From contig JAJEKV010000287.1 of the NCBI GenBank assembly GCA_021234155.1, forward strand, positions 122,001 through 186,000: a DNA stretch of 64,000 bases. Direction: 5' to 3'. The position numbers and the translations under genes are program-made. This DNA comes from Isoetes taiwanensis. Lineage: Eukaryota; Streptophyta; Lycopodiopsida; Isoetales; Isoetaceae. A model generated the notes under the pieces. That model was not told the DNA's origin and did no database searches. It worked only from the letters and a program-made list of their open reading frames with translations. How positions within the stretch are numbered: position 1 is the stretch's first letter; each line of letters starts with the position of its first letter. Shown piece after piece: positions 11,301-22,639 of this stretch.

Positions 11301-11699
11301 GTGATGCAAGCATTACCTTTGCCTCCTTTCGTGGGGCGACTTTCCATCAGCAATACACAGCAGGCGTGTCGTCAAGATGTGGAAGGACGCCTGTTTCGGG
11401 AGCGGAAGTTTAGACTGTTGAAAATGCGGCCTTACAGAATAAACTATACTTATAAGGGAGGCATGCACCAAGGTTGCACCAGGTGACGACAAGTGTCGAA
11501 TTCCGGTTATAATGGACCGTTGTAGTCCATAAATAATGGGCAGGCACCGTTAATAATGAACGGAATCCTTGACGCCACCTGGCAATCCGGAGTCCACCAG
11601 TATGTGGGCGCCACATGGCATGCCGTATTTGAAAATAATAAAGGGGGGCTGTCCCACCGAGGGTCCACAATTCAAATTTGAAATTCAAAAATATTTGAA

Positions 11700-11935
11700 A
11701 ATACACACGTGCGCTAGATATAATGACATCACGCACGTGTCCCAAATAACATCAATAAAGTTTGCCCTCTATTAAATGCATACAAATGGGGGAAGAATTT
11801 GAATTCCGAATTTGAATTTGCATATAAATTCAAATTCAGATCTCGAATTCCCCCCCATTTATGTTTATTGCTTTCTGCTTTTGAAGCCTTCTTTCTTGAG
11901 CGCCTACTTTAGTATACTTGATCCGAGAACTTACA
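11700..11935 (+). promoter_or_regulatory. probable promoter of the transposase gene with an AT-rich inverted repeat
   Basis: Two CACGTG-containing words (near 11,706 and 11,735) match the plant G-box. From about 11,785 to 11,859 there is an imperfect inverted repeat: a left arm starting AAATGGGGGAAGAATTTGAA and a right arm ending GAATTCCCCCCCATTT. The loop contains CATATAAA, a TATA-like box, near 11,821. The first plausible ATG downstream is at 11,936, followed within 21 nt by a possible donor (AAG then GTAATT). Confidence 0.4.
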
Positions 11936-12251
11936 TGGTGCCAGTGACTCCCAAGGTAATTTTTCATAAATATGGTAGATCTGTGATTTTGGCATTGTTT
12001 CTTGAGTTCAAAATCATGTCAGCTCAACTAATGAAACATTTTTTGGAAGATGTTTTTTATTGACGTGAGTACCTGGAATTCAATTTTTGTCCTTCTATCC
12101 TTACTAGCTGTTAGACTGAAGAGTCTGCCATGTATACTCTGTCTTGGTGACTTGAATGAGCTCCCTCCTCCTTAATGTTGCAGCCTTAAACAATCTGCAT
12201 CTGCATGGCCTGCCAATTCAATGCTTTTAAGATTGCATCTTCGGGGATCCA

Positions 12252-12867
12252 TGTAAGTGCTGATACAAATGGAGGTCCACTCTTTGGGAGTCAAGTTCTG
12301 ACAGTCTTCAAAACCAGCCAATTTTGTGTTTCCCTCCAGAAACAACTGGACTAAATGTGGGCGGCCCAAAGAAGGTGATCATGTATTCCTTCCGCAGGAA
12401 ATGGAATGCAAACTGGGCGGGCGCCCAGTTTACTTTGGCCACTGCCACATGCAGAGCATCCATTTCGGGCGACCGATGACTGAAGACGGTCATGTGTTCC
12501 CACATGCAGGAAATGGGACAAATTGGGCGAGCGCCCAATTTACTGTGGCCACTGTGCTTTGTCCAGTGTGCTTTGGCCAGTGTGCTCTCGCCAATCTACA
12601 TTTGCGCCAAGTAAATTGGGCGGGCGCCCAATTTACTTTTCCCAGTGGCCTCATAAGCGATATTTGCAAACCAATTTGGGCGACCGCCCAATTTCAGACC
12701 CCTTTGGATTTGATAAACTGGCCCGGGCCTGTAATTAGATGTTTGGCCAATATTGGTCAAATGGGGCATCCGCCCGATTTGAGGCCCCAAATCAGGAGGC
12801 TTATTCTGTTGCAGTATGTTCTGCTCTCAATAACCTGGCCCCATTTTCTAACAATTCTCTTCTGCAG
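12252..12867 (+). repeat. palindrome cluster in an intron of the transposase gene
   Basis: Five full palindromes: 12,410-12,431, 12,520-12,541, 12,613-12,634, 12,673-12,694 and 12,759-12,780. The first two lie in a tandem duplication of about 110 bp beginning GGTGATCATGTATTCC / GGTCATGTGTTCCCAC. The region looks intronic: a possible exon 12,183-12,251 ends at GTAAGT, and the next coding exon begins after TTCTGCAG at 12,867. Confidence 0.7.
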
Positions 12868-15800
12868 GAAGTGTACATCTTCAAGGATGGTCGTCCCATT
12901 GCCAAAGGATTCGCTGGAGACTCTAACCAGTGCCATTTCAGAACCATCCCCGCTGGAGCTGTAAGTGTGGGTGTTCAAGAGGTTTTTGAGGACTGTCACA
13001 CCCTGCCATGGCCCACTCCAGATGCAGAAACTATAGGAGAAGCCAAAGGATCCTTCATTCTTTGGAGAGAGGAAGACGTCCGTGAATCGAATGTAGAGGA
13101 TGTCGGGTCCACATCCAAAAAACAGAGAGTGGAATCTACTATGGAACCTATCCCCCACAACAGATACATTTTACTGGAGAAGGACTGTGAAATATGGCAC
13201 TCTTACGACTCCATTCCTGCGGGAAAGGGGTTCATATCCTTTACAGGCCCAGATGATGCAGTATATGCGACCAGTTCTTAGGATTGAAATGCATTGGAGT
13301 GACAATTGTTGAGGGTTACCCGACTCCTGCTGAAGTGAATTTCCGTTGTCAGGCTTGTTTACAGGTACCAAAAGCAGGTATGCTTGTAAGGTGGAGTAAC
13401 GAATATGTTACAGTGGATGGTGTAAAGGTGTCTGAGATCTTGACTGCAAAGCCAACCGAGCAAGCAGATACTCCGTCAAGTCAAGGCAGCTCTGTTATTG
13501 AGAAGCATCCAAATTTCGAGAGGCGCAAGTACACTTTCCACTCCCATCAGCGTAGGTGGTTCTTGAGATAGCCGAAGATTGAACGCCTTAGCTCTAGGGA
13601 GGCTGTTTTGAAATATCGAACGACGTTGTGTTGCAAACACATGTGTTGTGCAAAGTTCTCACATAATCAGGTCATCGACATGCGCAAGGAGTTCTATGCA
13701 ATGAAGTCTAGCGACAGGGTGACATTTGTGTATGACATGCTTGGGAACAACATGAAAGGCCGTCGAGTGGAACGTTTGGTGTTGCATGGGAGACTAGTCT
13801 GTGAGAGAGCCTGGTACCTTGGGCTGGGAATCTCAAAGTCAGGGTATCTGAAATGGAAAGCACAATACATTGAGGGTGCTCGCAAAGCAGAGCACGGGAA
13901 CTGTGGTACTTTGAAGCCTCGTGCATCCACCTTAGCATCCGAGGCTGTTTTCTCCTTGTTCGTAAGGGAGAATTGCGAATCCTTGCCTCACCGTAGCCGG
14001 AGGAATGAAGATGGCATCCGGGAAAACATAATGTTTACGAAAACAAGCATCCTAGAAGAGGTGAATGTAGAAGTTATGGCACTGACAGGCAAGAAAGTCT
14101 CGCCAGCGGGGTTTCATAGAACTTGGAAAAGGAGATTTATGGATGTATCGCAAAAAAAATTCCGTTCTCTAAATGTGATACATGCGAGGTCATTCGTACG
14201 AAGCTGTTGAAGACAAAGGATGAGGCAGAAAGGTGGATATTGCATGACCAGAGAAGAGCACACAGATTGGAGCAAGCCTCCTGTCGTACCCAGTATTGGT
14301 CGTGGAGATTATTGTCCCATAGGCATCCCAAAGACTATGTTTGTATAATTCATGATAAGATGGACCAAGCTAAGACAATGATTCCAAAATTGCAGCAATC
14401 GGTGAAGTCACTTTGGAGACTGGATAAACTCAAAACATCATTGACGAGTGCTCTTACTCATGGTCATGGGAGAGGAAGCTATGGAAACTTTGCTTTGGAT
14501 CTATGGCCAGACGACTCGAACTTCCATGTGGGTTCTTTGAATAGCATTTTGAGAAGGCTCGAGATGGTTCATGAGTATCCAGGAGGCCATCTTACAATGC
14601 CGGAAACATCAGCTCCAGCTTGGGTGACTTCCTTGCGTAATAATGCGGCACTCAAATCGAAATTGGCACTCACCAATAGCAACATCCCTGCAAGCTTGCC
14701 TGGACGAGAAGGACCTTCTTTCAAGCCCCTCCCCCGAACATTGTTGCTGCAACTGGACAATGCTTCGGGTCAAAACAAAAACAGGTATGTTTTCTCGTAT
14801 CTTTCATACCTAGTATATCTTGGTGTGTTTGAGGAGATAGAGTTGGGTTTCATGATGCCTGGACATACACATGAAGACATTGATGCTTTGTTTGGCAACT
14901 TCTCCTCCACTCTGAAGAAGGCAGAAGTGCTGACCATACCCGAATTATTATATGAGTTCCACACATGCAATCTAAATGCACCTGTACCATACATTGTCGA
15001 TAAAGTGCCAGATTGGAAGGGGTTTATAGAAGGTTACATACCCGACGGCGATGATAGATTGACTGGCCACACCACCCCCCTGACATTCAAATTTGCAATG
15101 AATGGAGAGTGGCCCATCATGTATTACAAAACCCGTCACGTGCTTCTGGATTGGCTGCCCTACGGCGGTATAAAATGTGGAAGGAAGGGGAAGGCGGGAA
15201 GCCCATGATGCTGTAGGGAACACCCAAGCTTCTTAAACCAAAGGCCTTGATTAAGGACCTTGGCGATTAAACAAAGATCATCCACAAGTACATCCTTCAT
15301 TGGGTTGCAATATCCACAAGCAAGAAGGGCACCCCGGAAACAGCCAACTATTTCGCACAATTCACGGCTACCATTGAGTATTGGATGGGTCTTTTACAGG
15401 AGCTAGGGAAGATTTCGTGCCCGGAAGGCAGTTATGAGGACTTTTGGCCATGCACCAGGCAAGAAGGAGTTCAACTTCCAGAAATGGTTGCAGTACCGGA
15501 GCCAATTGCAAGCATCGCTCCTCCATACGTGGGACCATTGAAGGATAAACCCATACCAGAATTCAATCCATTCAAGGATGTGAAGAAAGGTATGTTCATT
15601 ATGGCCACATGGGTAGGGTATGCCACGGAGGAGCCCCAAATGGATAATAAGAAGGAGAATTTCGAGACAGTACAGGTCACTTGGTGGGAGCCTGTCCCCA
15701 TAAGGAGCCAGGTGTACCCGGCCAATTATGTAAACTGTTGGAAGAAAAGATGGAGGCCAACCACTGCTAGTGATCGCATTGAGTTGGAGACAATCGACTT

Positions 15801-15900
15801 TGCTTGGTCTCCATCGAACAGGAAGAAGCTCCCCAACACTATCAAGATTCCAGTGCCCGTTGCTGAAGCATATGCAGCCCTCGCTGGTGATGCTTGTTAG
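12868..15900 (+). pseudogene. DUF8039 plus DUF7869 transposase (broken)
   Basis: The exon opening at 12,868 reads EVYIFKDGRPIAKGF, then HFRTIPAGAVSVGVQ and TIGEAKGSFILW, the pattern of plant DUF8039, a domain often fused to plant transposase-derived proteins. After a Cys-rich block (TLCCKHMCCAKF, 13,622-13,660) comes the DUF7869-type core: CIIHDKMDQAKTMIP (about 14,345), LLLQLDNASGQNKN (about 14,745) and MPGHTHEDIDALFGNFS (about 14,858). The acidic residues in HDKMD, LDN and EDID are candidates for a DDD/DDE RNase-H-like centre, spaced about 133 and 39 residues. A C-terminal module with VTWWEPVP ends at 15,900. Breaks: frameshift near 13,279, TAG at 13,569-13,571, frameshift in an A8 run near 14,150, stop at 15,206-15,208 with a frameshift before 15,385. 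I assign it as the element's transposase by family resemblance. Confidence 0.7.
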
Positions 15901-16129
15901 TGTGGGAAAAATTGTTATTGAAGTATGATTCCAAAAAATGGTCCATAAATTCAGGTTTTGTACAAAAATAATGAAATTGTGCTTTGAATACCGACTCCTA
16001 CAAACGGCTGATAAGTTTGTTTCTGAATTTATTCCTTTCAAGTAAGATCCTTTCAGTCTTAATTCATATCAATGCTGTTTGGTTTTTTCCCCTAGGTATG
16101 GGTTTTCCCTTACATGCAATTTTTTCTTT

Positions 16130-16745
16130 CTGGCCTCATAGGATTTACATGCTATTAGTGTTTTTGGCTTGTTGATGGGGATGCATGGTTTTCTTCTTAT
16201 AGGTACAAGTTTGAATCCCTTTCATGCAATTTTTTCGTTCTCGCCTCATGGGATTTACGTGCATGTTTATTTTCCAGCCTCATAAGAATTTGCAATTGAG
16301 TTTTATTTTTTGTAAAACGTTTACTTGTCGTTATTGCATTAACCATATATGCTATACATTTCTTATTCTCTTTAATTTTACATTTCATTGGCTCTTATGC
16401 CTCTTAGTTTCACTTTTCGTCCTCTTGTAGTGAAAGAGTTGTATGTTTGTGAATTTTGTACAAGTTTTTGCCTCATGGAATTTACATGCATTTTTTGCCC
16501 TCTCGCCTCATAAGGATCTGTATATCCCTTACGTTACTTCTTGTGCATGTTTATTCTCTCTTGTGAGGATGCAATTGAGTTTTAATATTGGTAAATCTTG
16601 TATTTATCATTTTTGCATTAACCATTATTATACGCGCTATACGTTTCTTATTCTCTTGAAATTTACATTTTATAGGTTCGTATGCCCTTTAGTTTCATGT
16701 TTTGTCCTCTCGTAATGAAAGAGATGAATGTTTGTAGATTTTGTA
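16130..16745. repeat. diverged tandem duplication of about 280-300 bp
   Basis: Two consecutive units share CCTCATRGGATTTACATGC, GCAATTGAGTTTTA, TGCATTAACCAT, GCTATACRTTTCTTATTCTC and TAGTTTCA...TTTTGTCCTC in the same order. There is no gene in it. Confidence 0.7.
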
Positions 16746-16999
16746 ATTTGCATTGCATTGAATTATCATACATAGGCAGATTGTCTAGAGCTTGGATTTC
16801 TAATTAATTGTCCCTATCATAAGTTTGACCCTTGCATATATGTTTGGTTTGCAACATTAACCCCACCTTGACATATGAGCATCCTTGTGGCTTGCATGCC
16901 AAAAATGTTGATGTTTGGTGGTTTTCCATGCCAAAACATATAGCTTTGATGATTTTCCAAGTCACATGGTCCTCCTTTTTTAGAGTTTGAGATGGATTG

Positions 17000-18580
17000 G
17001 AATTTTACATTTTTTCTTATGTCTTAATTTTGGTCTAGTGGAGTCGTCTAGTGCATTGTGGGAAATTATGTGCCTTGAACATGTTTGTCTATACTAGATT
17101 GTCATTTGCCTATATTAGGTTGTCACGATATGAGGCTTACCATTGGCCCACTCTTTCGTCTTCGTTGTTTATATTCATTGTCTCCACCCTACGTACAAGG
17201 AAATCTATTATTTTAGTGCCTTCTCCTCATCGGTCTTTTATCTAAGTAGGTTTAGTGCCTATGCGTTCTTTGCCTAGTTTATCTATTGATTTTGTATCTC
17301 TCGACTATTGATTTTTCTTCAGTTGCTTTGCTCTCATCTGTTTTCATAAATCTCTTTGCACTCCATTCTTCCAGATTGTTCATTGAGATCTTCTAGCTTG
17401 TTCTCCATTGAGTCTCCAATTTATTCTATTTTCTCTAAAGCTCCTCCTCCTTTTTTTCATAGTCCCATATGTTTGTTCCTTGCTCTTTTGCTCTTTGTTC
17501 CTCTTGCTTTTTTGTCTTTGTTCCTCTTGCTTCATCGGTTCCATTCATATTTGCTTGTGTTCCTTTACAACAATTTGCTCTATTAGTTTGCTCTTGTTTG
17601 CATCATTGTTCCATGCTAAATTAGCCTCTTTGTTGTCGTGGCTCGTTTGCTTCCATTTCCTCCTTTATACAATATATTCCTCTTTTCACTTTACTTCTGC
17701 TATTTGTGTACCACCTGTCTCATTTGATCGAATCTCTCATTTTTGCCCCATATGTAGGTGGATACATGCTTCGTGTTGGTCTGTATTCATTATGTTTGAC
17801 CTTTGAAATGCATTCTTGTTTAGTTTGCATTTCATGTTTCGTTCAATGGTATGGCTTTAGTTTTACGCCAGAATTATTTTTGTGAAGGTTAGATTCATTC
17901 AAACTTTTGTATGTAAACTTTTGTATGTGTACTTTCCATTCCTTTATTGTCATTATGATCTATGGTTCCACTGATTTTATTATCATTTTGGGCAATATGT
18001 GCATTGTTTAGTTTCTTGTTTAGTTATGCATTGGTGCTCTCTTCTCCTTTGTCTTTATTTATTTTGTTTATCCCATTTCTTTGAATTTGCTCTATCTCTT
18101 CTTCTTCTTCTATTGGCCTCATTAATTCTCTATGGCGTAGATCTTTTTTGTGTTCTCCCTTGTCACTATTTTTCTCGTCACGTTCACGTTTGTTTTAACT
18201 GCTTCATTTATTTACTTATGTTATCCCCTCTCTGTTTTAACCCCTTAGTCCTATGTTGCTTATCCTATTATTATCTATTTTATTTTTTGCTCCATTGGTT
18301 CCAACGTGTGTTTCATTTATGTGTCTATTGTAGGTTGTTCTAGTTGCTTAATAGTTCCATCTTTTGTTCCATTTGTTGAATTGTGGTTTGTTCTATTTGC
18401 ATTAATAGTTATATTTTTGGTTCCATTTGTTCAATTTGCTGCAGTTATGCCTTCAATCTAGTTTTGCCTTGGTGTTTCTTTGTTCCTTCATCTTTGTTAT
18501 GGGCCATTGTTTCGTTTTCAATCTACTGACTCAATTGTGCCATTTGCTCTTTTGTGCCTAGTGGCGTGACGTTAAAACTA

Positions 18581-18668
<88 letters not shown>

Positions 18669-20129
18669 TGTTACGTCCAATTGCGTTATTTCATTGTCTC
18701 TTTGTTTTTTCATTGCCCTTTTGTTTGCTATAGTTATCATAGTTGTCCCTTCATTATCGATTAACTATCTATTTTTGTTGTGTCACTGTGGTGTTGGTAG
18801 GTCCACATCCCATTTCTCTTCTTCCTTTATTGCAGTAGGAGTTGCTCCTAGTGCTATTATTCAAGTTGTGGTCATTCTTTGGCATTGCTTTAGTGGTTTG
18901 GTTCAGACGCTTGGGTCCATTCTAGACCACTTGGGTCACTTAATACATGGTTTGATTACCATGTTTGCAACACTTCGTCTTTATTCCTTATTCTTTGTTC
19001 ATTCGATTGTCCTGCATTTGTTCCTTAGTCTCTTTTTATTCTATTGTTCTTTTCGCTTTCTTTTTTCATGCGATTGTGTTTTAAGTTTGTTGTGCTTCAT
19101 TGTTCCATGCCAGGTTAGCTCCTTTGCAGTTATTGTCCCTTTTATAATTAGTCTCATTGGAATATTTTCGTTGCTTTGTTTAGTGCATACATCCCATCTT
19201 TTTTCTCTCTGCCATTTGTTCATGTTATTCTCCAATTGCTTCATGTTTGTCTATTATCTCCCTTTCAGTCTATTAGTCTCTTGGATCTATTTATTCGATC
19301 TATTTATTCCTTTCATCTGTTTTCTAGTTGTTCTAGATTGCCTATTTGCTCTCTTAGTGTAGTTTTGCTCTTTATCATGTTGCCTTATTAGTTTTGTGCT
19401 CAAGCGTTTTTGTTCGTTCATTTGCTGCAGTGGTTCTATTTGTTTGATTACTCTTTCAATTTTATATTAGTCTATTCTTTCAATTGTCATGCCTTGTTCG
19501 TTTGATCTTGAGTTATTTTCATTCATTTTCTATTTTACTTTATTACTCCTCTCATTTTGACTTATGCAATTTGAATAATTATTCCATTTTTCCCATTGTA
19601 ATGTCAAGTTCTTTTTGACTTGTGTTCTTCGTTTGCTCCTTTCTCTTTTGTTCTTTATCCCATTTCTTGCATTTGTATTCTTTATTCCATTTCTTGCATT
19701 TGGTTCTCCAATTCCATTAGGTTCTATTTTGCTCCATACATCTCAATTTGCATTAGCCCTTTCATCCATCCTTATCTTTGCATTCCGATTGACTCCATTT
19801 AGTCTTCTAGCCTCTTCCATTTCTTTGCTCCATTAGTCCCACCTTTCTCATTGTTTTATCTGCGCCTTTCCTAGTTGTCATTTTATTTCAGCAAATCTAT
19901 TATCCCATTGGTCCCAATTGCTTTTTTCCTCCACTTAGTTTCTCCCTTTGTATTGTTTAGTCCTACCTTCTTTAACGATTTTCTTTTGATCAGTTGTTTG
20001 TCTCCTTTGCTCTCTCAAGCTTCATGGTGTTTAATCCATTGTCTCTCTTTACCTATCCCTTTTAATCCCAATCTATCATTCGTGTTACTTTATTCTATCT
20101 ATCCATTTCAAGTATTCCTTTAATCCATT
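17000..20129. other. T-skewed low-complexity region without genes
   Basis: The plus strand is very rich in T and poor in A over about 3 kb, with recurring words such as TTTGTTCC, CATTTG and CTCTTTG. Long open frames occur on the plus strand only because stop codons need A; they encode F, L, S and C runs and match nothing. I do not annotate them as genes. Confidence 0.65.
18581..18668. repeat. (CTAT)n microsatellite
   Basis: 22 perfect copies of CTAT in a row, inside the T-skewed region. Confidence 0.95.
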
Positions 20130-20460
20130 CACTACAACCCCAACATTTGGTCCACGGCTGAAAACAACAGTAAAAACAAAATACGGATTGTTTTTTTGAA
20201 GATTTGAAAAAAACCTACACGTAGTTATACGGAGGTGTGGTTTTTCAAGGATATGCTGTAGTTTTTCTTAGGGAGCCATAGCTTTTTTTTTTAAGAATGT
20301 GTGGTTTCTAAAGGAGGTGTAATTTCTTTTTTAAGGATGTGTTCTTTTCTCAGGCGGTATGGTTTTTTGAAGGGATGCTTTTTTTTAAGGTGGTGTTTTT
20401 TAAGGTAGTGTTTTTTTGAGGTGTGGTTTTCTACGGTTTTCTAAGAATCCATGTACGACC
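20130..20460. mobile_element. CACTA-like short element, copy 2 (one end)
   Basis: Begins with CACTACAACCCCAA, a variant of the terminal sequence seen inverted at 2,184, 24,780 and 28,841. It is followed by AT-rich DNA with ACACGTAG and GTGGTTTTT words typical of the same family. The far end is not recognisable. Confidence 0.4.
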
Positions 20461-20667
20461 AGATTGTCCACATGCCATTACTGCCACAAGATGACGGCAT
20501 AAAAGAGCTGTATGCATGCTTGACAGACTCATTAGCATTTGACTTCATACATGTGTGTGTGTGAGCTTGTAGAGCGTGAACTTGAAGACATCCATCACTT
20601 GGCAATTTGTAGAAGACACATTGATACGAAGAACCAAAGATAGAAGGCATTTCTTAAAGGACTGAAA

Positions 20668-21640
20668 CATGCCACACACACTCTAACATGCCATGTGGGC
20701 TCCAACATGACAAGGTGGCTCAAACATGTCATGTGTACTCCAACATGCCACCTAGGCTCCAACATGCCAAGGTGGCTCAAACATGCCACATGGGCTCCAA
20801 CATGCCACCTAGACTCCAACATGCCAAGGTGGCTCAAACATGCCAGATAGGCTCCAACATGCCACATGGGCTCCAACATGCCAAGGTGGCTCAAACATGT
20901 CATCTAGGCTCCAACATGCCACCTAGGCTCAAACATGCCACTCGGGCTCCAACATGCCACCTAGGCTCCAACAAGCCAAGTGGCTCACAACATGCCACCT
21001 AGGCTCCAACATGCCAGGGTGGCTCAAATGTGCCACCTAGGCTCCAACATGCCAGGGTGGCTCAAATGTGCCACCTAGGCTCCAACATGCCATCTAGGCT
21101 CAAACATGCCAAGGTGGCTCAAACATGCCATGTAGGCTCCAACATGCCACCTAGACTCAAACATGCCAAGGTGGCTCAAACATGCCACGCAATCTCCAAC
21201 ATGCCACCTAGGCTCCAACAAGCCAAGGTGGCTCAAACATGCCACGTGGGCTCCAACATGCCACCTAGGCTCCAACATGCCAAGGTGGCTCAAACATGCC
21301 AAGGTGCTCAAACATGCCACCTAGGCTCCAACATGCCACCTGGGCTCAAACATGCCAGGGTGGCTCAAACATGCCACGTGGGCTCCAACATGCCACCTAG
21401 ACTCAAACATGCGAAGGTGGCTCAAACATGCCACGTAGGCTGCAACATGCCACCTAGGCTCAAACATGCCACCTAGGCTCAAACATGCCACGTGTGATCC
21501 AACATGCCACCTAGGCTCTAACATGCCAAGGTGCTCAAACATGCCGCCTAGGCTTCAACATGCCACCTAGGCTCAAACATGCCAAGGTGGCTCAAACATG
21601 CGACCTGGCCCCCTAGGCTCAAACATGCCACCTATAATGC
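20668..21640. repeat. 19-bp minisatellite, about 50 units
   Basis: The array is made of two 19-bp unit types that alternate irregularly: ACATGCCACCTAGGCTCCA and ACATGCCAAGGTGGCTCAA, with point variants. The unit length is not a multiple of three, so three units give a repeating 19-residue reading in every frame, which creates spurious open frames on both strands. No gene is implied. Confidence 0.95.
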
Positions 21641-22198
21641 ACACTGGCATCATGTCGATTCTTAGGCTGGTGCACTTCTGGTTTCAGTTAAACCCAGTTT
21701 AATTAGAATCTCTAGATGTGACTTTTAGATGAAAGCTTCAATCAAGAATATGCTAAAAGCATGTTTCTATCACCATTATATATGTATTGACAAGATGTGC
21801 ATGCATTATTGTGTAAACTGAATTTGTGATAATGGATCTTAAATACTTAAAACTCTTCACTCGCTCCAATGGGTAAGTTAAGAAACATAGGATAGCTTGC
21901 AAAATACAATAAACAAAAAGGACTAACAAAGCATACTACAAATAACAAAATGGACAAGCAACTTGTTATTAATGTTGGCAAGAAAAACCACCAATGTCAA
22001 GGCAAGGAGGTTGTCATTAAAATCCCATATTTCTTTGAAAGTGGGAATCACTTAGAAAGGCGGTGGACAAGGAAAGTAGCGCATTGCACTTGTCTCACAT
22101 TGTCAAATCCTATGCTCAATCGCTGCTCAAGGGATTGACGTAGCACTGCCGATTGCTCAAGGTAGAAACATATTTCTGTATTCTATCTAGATATGAGA

Positions 22199-22316
22199 CA
22201 ATTTGGCAGAATAGTTATGCAGGTATATGAAAAGAAGATATCAATAAGCTGGAAATCTAATTTGGCAGAATAGTTATGCAGGTATATGAAAAGAAGATAT
22301 TTATAAGCTGGAAATC
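22199..22316. repeat. tandem duplication of about 60 bp
   Basis: The unit AATTTGGCAGAATAGTTATG...GATAT...ATAAGCTGGAAATC occurs twice in a row with few changes. Confidence 0.85.
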
Positions 22317-22639
22317 CATCTCCCGAATCTGAGGCCCATTTTGATTATATAGACAGCCAGTGATAAGGTAATTGAATCCAATAATTTTATGCAAAATCCT
22401 TTGTTCTTTCTAGATTCTATAATTGATTGCTCTGTTTTATCCTCTGGAATGAGAAATTGAGCAAATAGACAGATCGATATGTTCTAATACTAAATAGAAA
22501 TAGATGTGGTTTGCTACAACATCATATTTTCTGTATAATGGCAAATGATATAGGGGAATCGAGCTATATGGAAGTAGAGGAGGAGCTGGAAACACAAACA
22601 AATGACAATCAGGTCAGATTTATAATAATGGGTCTCATC

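Larger units (their letters stand above)
6417..15900. mobile_element. candidate large DNA transposon: DUF7869 transposase plus H3-tail/ParB/methyltransferase-like protein
   Basis: Two divergent intron-containing genes share a promoter region at about 10.6-11.9 kb. The left gene runs to 6,657 on the minus strand and the right gene to 15,900 on the plus strand. A 22-bp palindrome found nowhere else in full form in this window recurs at least 15 times between 6,417 and 12,780 and ties both genes into one unit. The right gene carries a DUF7869-type transposase. I could not identify terminal inverted repeats or a target-site duplication, so the outer limits are set by the outermost palindrome and the last stop codon. 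Both genes carry several stops and frameshifts, so this copy is not autonomous. Confidence 0.6.

Noticed and set aside
12326-12964. 212-codon plus-strand frame across the palindrome cluster
   Set aside because: Its translated G-R-P-I/W-A-P-A-Q-F repeats come from the palindromes. The splice acceptor at 12,867 shows that only the last part is coding, and in another frame.
17356-19836. Long plus-strand open frames encoding F/L/S/C-rich, membrane-like proteins
   Set aside because: They follow from the T-rich, A-poor strand, which lacks stop codons. Sequence is low complexity with no motif or splice structure.
20595-21542. Open frames on both strands with 19-residue periodic repeats
   Set aside because: Pure consequence of a 19-bp minisatellite read in any frame.
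18581-21640. CRISPR array
   Set aside because: The repeats are contiguous with no unique spacers, and the genome is eukaryotic.
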